Assembly: GCF_003925875.1 (NCBI RefSeq)
Contig: NZ_AP019309.1
Span: 868,001-932,000 of the forward strand
Reading direction: 5' to 3'
From: Intestinibaculum porci
GTDB lineage: Bacteria; Bacillota_I; Bacilli_A; Erysipelotrichales; Coprobacillaceae
Length of the DNA: 64,000 nucleotides
Below, in pieces: positions 58,526 through 64,000 of the stretch; within the stretch, counting starts at the first letter, position 1, and every line of letters begins with the position of its first letter. The translations under genes and the position numbers were made by a program. A model generated the notes under the pieces. It was not told the origin of the DNA and did not search any database. It saw only the letters and a list, made by a program, of their open reading frames with translations.

Positions 58526-61026
58526 GAGTGATGATGTTTCCTTTTCTGCTCTTCGGGATGAGAAAGGGCGCGATAATAGGTGTTGGCATAGTGCAGCATC
58601 GAATCGGCATGATCCCCATCATAAAAGAACGTAATATAACCTTGCAAAGATTTTGCTTTATCTTTAAGAATACGACAGTGATAATCGATAAAGGTACGGG
58701 ATTTATAGGATGAGTTTTTCGCATCCTGAATTAAGTTCGAAGCGGCGCTGTTGCCATCAAAGGCAATAATAATCGACTGGCGACGCTTAAAGATTTCATA
58801 GGTGAAACTTTTATAGACCCCTAATGGTGAACTTTCAATGGAGACGCGCATCTTCACATTTTGATGTTTGAGTTTCTGCGCTTCACTCGCTGTTAATAAA
58901 CTTGGCACAAAGCAGAAGATATCAAAACCTTGGGCATGTTCTAACACGTATTTTTCATAGCCCGTAAGCTTCGGGCCGATGACGAAGAAGACTTTACTTG
59001 GATCTGCCCGTTTGATCAGATCATCAAGTAAGGCTGTTTCGGGAGCGCGTAAGCGGGTGTTGTGAGTAATGTTGTTAAAAGAGCCGCCAACAACAATAAG
59101 GGGAATCTTATGCGTTGGCAGGGGCGTAATCTGGTCCTTGAAAAGTGTATAAGGATCGAGATGACGTTTCGAGACGCTTAAAGGAATATCCTTTGCGGAT
59201 AAGGCTATTTGCTTATTGTAGTAATCAGCGATGGCGATATCTTTTGGCATCGCCGCCATTTTCTCTTCAAAGGCATTGAGTGAATAAGCAATGATCTGAT
59301 CTTCGACCTGGCGCATCTTTAACTGATCGTCAAAGGTGAGGTCTAACATCCGCTCTAAAGAGAGCTGTTCATCGATTGAATTGGTGCCATATAAGGCGCC
59401 GCCATCGGTGCCTTGAACGCAGGCAATGCCTTCATTTAAATACTGTTTTAAAGGATGGTACTTCAGATTGCTGAGGTTATTTAAACGGACATTGGACGTG
59501 ATCTGAAATTCCAGGATGACATGATGCGCTTTGATCTTTTCTAGAAGCTTTTGCCCTTTCTGGGTTTTGAGGGAAGGGGTATAAAGACCATGACCAATGC
59601 GCATATGCGGGAATGTGTCACCTTCCGCTAAAGCATCTTCAACGCATTCGATGCTGTTTAAGACATTATCAGGCAATGAATCGTTTTCCCCGGCATGAAT
59701 CCGGATGACAAAGGAAGGAATATCTTTGGTGAGTTTGACAACCGCTTTAATGACATCCTTTAATTCTTTGATATCATTAAGCTCTTCACCGACAAAATCA
59801 CATCCAGCTACATAAGGATCTTTCGCAATCGCATTTAAGACATTGAGGTTTTCTAAGAAGTAGTTATCATGATCGACAGCATCTTTCACAATCGTTAAGG
59901 GAATGCGGCGCATCGCCGCTAAAAAGCGTAAAGTGACACCGGTTTCCTGAGTGATCGCGGGCATGACTTCATGAATATCCTGCAACACCTGAGCCGCCTC
60001 ACTTTTCTTGACTAAAGCCGTATCCGAGATTTCTGCGTAAGTGACCCCCACCGCCTGATAGCTGCGGGCCACCCATAAAAGCTCATTCTGATAAAGATTC
60101 ATATGAGCATAATAGGGATTATGGCTATCTTTCAATATTTGTGCTAAAGCTTTGACGATATCCTGATCAGGAATGTTGCGGTAGTCCTGCAGTTTACGAT
60201 AGTCGTCAATCAAATACTTTTTCTCACTGACAATGCCTTTCGTAAAGACGTAGCGATAAAGGTACACTTTTTCTAAGTTGGTAAAGACAGCCTGCCCATC
60301 TTTCATGACCGCTAAAGATGTACGAATTTTCGCGATGTTCTCGGCGGCATCGTCTAAGTTACCAAGAATCAGCTCAGCAAAGTTAATAAAGGTATGATCA
60401 TCGATGCGGCGATCTAAGTATTTTCCGGTTAATGGGGAATCACGATAGTCTTTCGCAACCTTTTGACGATCCATTTCTAACTGTCTCTTTTGGCTTGCAG
60501 ATAATGACAAATTGAGCTTTTTAATATAATAATAGGGATAGCGAATCTGATGGAAAATGCCTAAGGCAATAAGTAAATCTGGGGATAAATTCGCATTACG
60601 ATGGGTGTGGAGATCAGAATGGAACTTCACTTCTTCACGGATATACGTTTTGACTAAAGTTTTGAATTCATCTAAATCATAGTCTTTGGTCTGACTCATT
60701 AGCGTTTTCGCGATGGCTGGAATCGAGGCTTTCTGATCGATTTGCCCATCGGGATAAATATTCGCGACTTTGGTATTGCCTAAACGAAAGATATACACCT
60801 GCTGATTATGACCATCAATATAGCAGGGAATCTGTCCTTCAATCATCTTATAGCCATTTTTTTCATACGTAATGGGTAAGTGGCAAAGATGCGCTAAATT
60901 GGTGATCAGATTTCCTGTCGTATGGTGCGGGGTTCGTAAGACGTACCTGAGTGTTTTTCCTTCTTTATACAAAGTGATAATGATATCTTTTTCTGAATCA
61001 AGATAGAATTGTCCAAAATAGTCCAT
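58522..61026 (-). CDS. Large adenosine-deaminase-like protein with C-terminal Rossmann-like domain
   Basis: 834 residues, more than twice a normal adenosine deaminase. Order: an unrecognised N-terminal domain (1-130), an amidohydrolase barrel of the ADA type (about 133-600, with a helical insert near 150-300), and a C-terminal alpha/beta domain (about 640-800; PLIVVGGSF, IFCFVPSL, IIIAFDGNSAAS) that recalls SLOG/DprA-type nucleotide-binding folds. Metal ligands are present: H140 and H142 (DLHTH), H444 and acid E447 (IHAGE), H479 (GHG), D541. The second Asp of the ADA DD pair is G542. AAAGGAG precedes the ATG. Substrate unknown; a purine nucleotide or derivative is the natural guess. Confidence 0.75.
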   Translation of the reverse strand: MDYFGQFYLDSEKDIIITLYKEGKTLRYVLRTPHHTTGNLITNLAHLCHLPITYEKNGYKMIEGQIPCYIDGHNQQVYIFRLGNTKVANIYPDGQIDQKASIPAIAKTLMSQTKDYDLDEFKTLVKTYIREEVKFHSDLHTHRNANLSPDLLIALGIFHQIRYPYYYIKKLNLSLSASQKRQLEMDRQKVAKDYRDSPLTGKYLDRRIDDHTFINFAELILGNLDDAAENIAKIRTSLAVMKDGQAVFTNLEKVYLYRYVFTKGIVSEKKYLIDDYRKLQDYRNIPDQDIVKALAQILKDSHNPYYAHMNLYQNELLWVARSYQAVGVTYAEISDTALVKKSEAAQVLQDIHEVMPAITQETGVTLRFLAAMRRIPLTIVKDAVDHDNYFLENLNVLNAIAKDPYVAGCDFVGEELNDIKELKDVIKAVVKLTKDIPSFVIRIHAGENDSLPDNVLNSIECVEDALAEGDTFPHMRIGHGLYTPSLKTQKGQKLLEKIKAHHVILEFQITSNVRLNNLSNLKYHPLKQYLNEGIACVQGTDGGALYGTNSIDEQLSLERMLDLTFDDQLKMRQVEDQIIAYSLNAFEEKMAAMPKDIAIADYYNKQIALSAKDIPLSVSKRHLDPYTLFKDQITPLPTHKIPLIVVGGSFNNITHNTRLRAPETALLDDLIKRADPSKVFFVIGPKLTGYEKYVLEHAQGFDIFCFVPSLLTASEAQKLKHQNVKMRVSIESSPLGVYKSFTYEIFKRRQSIIIAFDGNSAASNLIQDAKNSSYKSRTFIDYHCRILKDKAKSLQGYITFFYDGDHADSMLHYANTYYRALSHPEEQKRKHHHS

Positions 61027-61048
61027 AAGCTGTGCTCCTTTTGGGAGG

Positions 61049-61057
61049 ATTATAGCA
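61049..61057 (-). promoter_or_regulatory. Extended -10 promoter inside the upstream gene's end
   Basis: On the minus strand TGCTATAAT (TGn plus perfect TATAAT) lies 23 bases before the adenosine-deaminase-like gene and overlaps the stop codon of the hydrolase gene. It may give the downstream two genes their own transcript. Confidence 0.5.
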
Positions 61058-62036
61058 TATTTAAGCGTTCACTCCTAGTGCTTCCCTTGATCGTGCTTTC
61101 AATCTGTTCGAAAGCCTCTTTCGCTTCGGGAATCGGTAAGAACGGATAGTTATGAATGAGATGATGACCAGTGATCAGTCTGGCATTTACATGGGCAGCT
61201 TTAAGCTTGCGATAGAAGCGGACAATATCTGGATAAAGCAGTTCATTGGTGCCGCCAAAGAGAGTCACATCACTTAAGCAGGTGTAATTGCCAAAGTAAG
61301 GAGATACCTTATAGGCATACAGCGACTTTGTACCTGCCCACATCGTACCTAAACGTTTAATGCCATAGGAAGAGAGCAGCGGATCAATTTTTTCTAGTTG
61401 ACCGCCATCACGACTCATCGTGAGATCTAACCATGGCGAAATAAGAATCAATCGATCAGGCTGCAGATCAGAGCCTAACGATTCGCAAAAACCAGTCGCT
61501 AAAGCGCCGCCGGCACCTGCACCAATGATCGTTAAAGGAAGAGTGCGATCGATCGAAGCGTAGAGTTTTTCTAATAAATCATAGGCTTCTTCATGGGTGG
61601 CGGTGGGGACTAACGGATACATGGGAACATAGACGCAGGCATCGAGATCTTTCGCTAAACGATCGACAAAACGCCATTCATAAAAGGAGATCGGCTGGAT
61701 AAAACCACCGCTATGTAAATAGATAATGTGGTATTTTGGGTGTTTCGATGCCCGTACGACAAATAACTGCTGACTGGCAAAAGTCGTTTCATCGACATGG
61801 GAAAGCATATAGTGAGAAAGTTTATATTTCTTTTTATTTTCGATGGACTGTTCATAAAGAAAGCGCTCAAACGCTTCAGGATGAGTGTATGCATCTTTCT
61901 TGCTCGTGATTTTAATGACTTCTTCGACGGCTTTTGAAGTCATCGTATGGTGAAAACATTTTTTATATAAATAACGGATTCCTCTCAGTGTCAGCAGGGA
62001 TGCTGTCATTAAGGATACGAATTGTACTTTTTTCAT
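61050..62036 (-). CDS. Alpha/beta-hydrolase of the HSL/acetyl-hydrolase family, nucleophile missing
   Basis: 328 residues with an N-terminal membrane anchor (about 1-22). The oxyanion motif HGGG appears as HSGGF near 107. The nucleophile elbow, GDSAGG in the family, reads GAGAGG near 173, so Ser is Gly and the preceding Asp is Ala. The acid position GxxD reads GGTNELLYPD; the terminal His is kept in HNYPF. It is predicted inactive as an esterase. It precedes the adenosine-deaminase-like gene by 23 bases on the same strand. An in-frame GTG lies at 62045; AAAGGG fits ATG 62036. Confidence 0.8.
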   Translation of the reverse strand: MKKVQFVSLMTASLLTLRGIRYLYKKCFHHTMTSKAVEEVIKITSKKDAYTHPEAFERFLYEQSIENKKKYKLSHYMLSHVDETTFASQQLFVVRASKHPKYHIIYLHSGGFIQPISFYEWRFVDRLAKDLDACVYVPMYPLVPTATHEEAYDLLEKLYASIDRTLPLTIIGAGAGGALATGFCESLGSDLQPDRLILISPWLDLTMSRDGGQLEKIDPLLSSYGIKRLGTMWAGTKSLYAYKVSPYFGNYTCLSDVTLFGGTNELLYPDIVRFYRKLKAAHVNARLITGHHLIHNYPFLPIPEAKEAFEQIESTIKGSTRSERLNML

Positions 62037-62149
62037 AAAAAACACGCCCTTTCTTTTAAGCCTTGCTTAAATTGCCTCATAGTTTAGCACGCTCTTTACA
62101 AAAGTCAAATTCACATTTGTCACAAAATGGAAAAACAGTTTACAAAACA

Positions 62150-62193
62150 GGCGGTCTAACGCTCGTGACTTCAGTCATGAGATAAAGACCGCC
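62150..62193 (-). repeat. Right-end double hairpin of the IscB element
   Basis: The 9-bp inner hairpin CTCGTGACT/AGTCATGAG is enclosed by a perfect 8-bp outer stem GGCGGTCT/AGACCGCC. It begins 10 bases after the iscB stop codon and may also work as a terminator or stabilise the transcript. Confidence 0.8.
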
Positions 62194-62202
62194 GATAGCA
62201 TC

Positions 62203-63684
62203 CTAGACATATACCAGTCCGGCATTTTCTCTGATGATCGTGCATTTGGCAGCAGGAAAATTTCTTTTCTCGCATCCGACAGCGCGGTAATAGCGACCGC
62301 CGGTAAGCTGACTCTGCAGCACATATCGCTCGCCATCAAAAAGAAATACAGCACCCGGCATGAGCCTGTCTGCATCGTTATAATAGCGCGTTGATTTTGT
62401 CACCGTCAGCCGCGAAACCTGATCAGGGTATTTCTGTCTGAACTCCTCAAGTGAATCGCCTTTCTGTTCAAATCGCTTATGCCTGTTCCGGCAGACAATT
62501 CTTCCATCAAGACGATACGTCCTTTCACGCTGATTGTTTATGTTTGCCCTGCTGTGTCGGCAAAACTGCACGATTTCAAATGTGCGGGGGAGTCTTCGGA
62601 CAGGTGTAATGCCTGATCCGATGCATGCGATGCAGAGTGCATCGATGTCATGATCCTTTGGAAGTCCTAAATCATCTCTCAACGTCTGTGTTTCCACGCC
62701 AGTGCAGAAATGCGCATGATCTTCCCCGTATGTCTCTGTCATCCATTGCCAGATATATGGAATAGCCTGATTCAGAACGGAAAGTGAGCCGTATTTCTTC
62801 ATGACGCCTTTCATGTCAGATCTTAGCTCTCCTTTATGTATTCGCGCATGGCATTTCATGCAGACGCCGAGAATATTTTCCGGCAGGTCGCTTCCGCCCC
62901 GAGAGCGAGGGATGATGTGATGATAGTGTTCTATCGGAGCACCGCACATTGGGCATACGCCATTCTGTCTTATGTATACGTACTCATGCGAGTTTTTATA
63001 GCCTTTCATGCGTCCGTTCTGGAAGTCAGTGCCGTAGCACTTTCCGTTATCCATCTGCATGAAGGCAAACTTATTGGCTTCAATCGTCCAGTCAGTCACG
63101 GGAAGAATAGCACTTATACGGCAAATCAGATTTTCGTGTGTCTGCACAAGCTGATTCGCAGTTGGCGTAAGCCATTTCTCGGGGCGTTTCCTGTAGCTGA
63201 ACTTAGCCGTCGTATTGACAATATCCTTCACCATAACAGGTTTCTTATATCCGGGCAGCATTCGCCCGTCTGGAAATTCTGTCGTCGTTCCGTTTGCTTT
63301 GGCACGGCGTTTTCTTCTCAGGCGTTCGCCTCTTCGGCTTGCCTGACGATGCGATTTTCTCGCTTCCATGTTCTTCGGTACGTCTCTGTTTCTGGATGCG
63401 GTATGTGATCTGTACACGCATTTCCCTTCAGGCGTCACAACTGCAGCGCCTATGTTTGTACGACCCGGATCAATGCCACCGAAAAGCGGCTGCGTGTTCT
63501 TGGATCCGTCGTACTTCAGCTGAATGACGAAAGGGACATGCGATACAATTCTCGCCTTTCCCTTATTGAGAAGACGCTTCACATGTCCGCGTCTTCTGGT
63601 AGGCATCAGCGGATCTCCGTCCGCAGACAGAACATAAATATAATCTGTTTCAGACAGTTCCTGCTCAAGTTTTGTCTTAGGCAT
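62203..63684 (-). CDS. iscB: IscB RNA-guided nuclease (OMEGA system)
   Basis: 493 residues. The order is the full IscB architecture: PLMP domain (GDPLMPTRRRGHVKRLLNKG, 23-42), RuvC-I with D72 (GGIDPGRTNIG), Arg-rich bridge helix (about 108-130), RuvC-II with E202 (TIEANKF), HNH domain with zinc Cys 244/247 and 275/278 and catalytic His (YHHIIPRSRGG, 254-264), RuvC-III with D348 (DHDIDAL) and a C-terminal domain that should bind the TAM. All catalytic residues are intact. The frame extends to 63759, but GGGGGG is 9 bases before ATG 63684. Confidence 0.93.
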   Translation of the reverse strand: MPKTKLEQELSETDYIYVLSADGDPLMPTRRRGHVKRLLNKGKARIVSHVPFVIQLKYDGSKNTQPLFGGIDPGRTNIGAAVVTPEGKCVYRSHTASRNRDVPKNMEARKSHRQASRRGERLRRKRRAKANGTTTEFPDGRMLPGYKKPVMVKDIVNTTAKFSYRKRPEKWLTPTANQLVQTHENLICRISAILPVTDWTIEANKFAFMQMDNGKCYGTDFQNGRMKGYKNSHEYVYIRQNGVCPMCGAPIEHYHHIIPRSRGGSDLPENILGVCMKCHARIHKGELRSDMKGVMKKYGSLSVLNQAIPYIWQWMTETYGEDHAHFCTGVETQTLRDDLGLPKDHDIDALCIACIGSGITPVRRLPRTFEIVQFCRHSRANINNQRERTYRLDGRIVCRNRHKRFEQKGDSLEEFRQKYPDQVSRLTVTKSTRYYNDADRLMPGAVFLFDGERYVLQSQLTGGRYYRAVGCEKRNFPAAKCTIIRENAGLVYV

Positions 63685-63921
63685 ATCATGATGCCCCCCT
63701 TCATAAGATTCCGGTGCCGTCGCCTGTAAGGCACTAACATCCGGCAATAATGTTTCCATAGTCTGGGTGCGTCTTTAGGGTTCGGGAGCCTTGGAATCAG
63801 CCCCGGTCCTTGCATCTCCGGAGGAATGCGACGCATCCATATGACTCTGCTCAATTAATCATTTCCATCATCGCTCACTCTTTCAAGCTCGCGACTTTAG
63901 TCGTGAGAAATCGACTCGAAA
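63685..63921 (-). ncRNA. Probable omega-RNA region of the IscB element
   Basis: IscB omega-RNAs are encoded just upstream of the iscB start and run from the left element end into the gene. This 237-base noncoding stretch has the right place and length, holds the left-end hairpin, further GC-rich stems (GGATGCGTCGCATTCC, GGAGATGC...) and a GGGGGG segment directly before the start codon. The exact ends and fold are not derived here. Confidence 0.65.
63888..63907 (-). repeat. Left-end hairpin of the IscB element
   Basis: CTCGCGACT-TT-AGTCGTGAG with one G-T pair; 9 bp. It differs from the right-end hairpin at only three bases. Confidence 0.8.
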
Positions 63922-63931
63922 GTAAACTGCT

Positions 63932-64000
63932 TTAATAAATAGAACCTTTTAATTCGTCTTCATTGGCATTATCCATGCGACTGTTTTTTAAGTTTGTCAG
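63932..64000 (-). CDS. C-terminal end of a gene leaving the window
   Basis: On the minus strand the last 22 codons of a frame are seen, reading LTNLKNSRMDNANEDELKGS then IY and TAA. The polar, acidic composition suits a protein C-terminus. The IscB element begins 10 bases after this stop codon. The family cannot be named from so little. Confidence 0.4.
   Translation of the reverse strand: MTNLKNSRMDNANEDELKGSIY

Larger units (their letters stand above)
62150..63921 (-). mobile_element. IscB-carrying IS200/IS605-type element without transposase
   Basis: Both ends carry the same hairpin sequence: CTCGCGACT-TT-AGTCGTGAG at the left end (63888-63907) and CTCGTGACT-TC-AGTCATGAG at the right end (62162-62181). 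These are the subterminal hairpins that TnpA recognises. TTTAC, a plausible IS605-type target, lies just outside the left end (63922-63926). No TnpA gene is inside, so it must be moved by one in trans. The right limit is uncertain by a few tens of bases. Confidence 0.75.

Noticed and set aside
58522-61026. Firm assignment to the RADAR defence system
   Set aside because: No RdrA-like ATPase lies in the window and likeness to RdrB is only in size and superfamily.
62836-63408. 190-codon frame antisense to iscB
   Set aside because: It mirrors the IscB coding frame, which has all nuclease motifs; no ribosome site on the plus strand.

Overview
The window comes from a low-to-moderate GC Gram-positive bacterium. 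The 16S gene, the CcpA-type cre site, the AGGAGG ribosome sites and the gut-type fermentative gene content point to the Erysipelotrichia (Erysipelotrichaceae/Coprobacillaceae, perhaps near Kandleria, Sharpea or Catenibacterium). The class is fairly likely; the genus is a guess from memory of 16S signatures.

Layout. 1-473 holds a cut-off IS1595-type transposase. 771-13696 holds two nearly identical rRNA operons (16S-23S-5S, no spacer tRNA) in direct orientation; between them lie a small (p)ppGpp synthetase and an OmpR-type two-component system. 13.7-15.3 kb is a DeoR regulator with a Cof-type phosphatase. 15.7-19.4 kb is a tandem pair of MacB-like ATPase-permease fusions. 19.5-32.6 kb is mostly core metabolism: ptsI with an upstream cre site, a fRMsr repair enzyme, an HD dNTPase, MetA (acetyl-CoA type), a GH1 phospho-glycosidase, MurB, PlsY, an orphan EIIB, an XRE regulator, an M20 amidohydrolase and a LysR regulator. 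32.8-37.0 kb carries cell-envelope genes: two NlpC/P60 hydrolases, a ROK kinase and a pentapeptide-repeat protein.

37.1-41.0 kb is a tightly overlapping tetrapyrrole operon (sirC-hemC-cobA/hemD-hemB) that can run from 5-aminolevulinate to precorrin-2 or siroheme; no hemA or hemL is present here. It is followed by a two-part ChrA-type transporter, an MBL-fold hydrolase, a degenerate EcfA-like ATPase, a RibD-type reductase, cardiolipin synthase, a ribokinase with an extra C-terminal domain and an MFS transporter. 49.7-54.9 kb is a catabolic operon: fructose-6-phosphate aldolase, DeoR regulator, GCVE-type glycyl radical enzyme, its radical-SAM activase and a small unknown protein. It has its own promoter and a set of repeats that may be the operator.

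The right end is the richest part. glnS is followed by a CLC-type fluoride exporter under a clear fluoride riboswitch with a built-in terminator. Convergent to it is a three-gene operon: an alpha/beta-hydrolase that has lost its nucleophile, an 834-residue adenosine-deaminase-like protein with a C-terminal Rossmann-like domain, and a VanZ-like membrane protein. The last block is an IS200/IS605-type element without transposase that carries a complete IscB nuclease, a probable omega-RNA region and matching hairpins at both ends, inserted just after the stop codon of a gene that runs out of the window.
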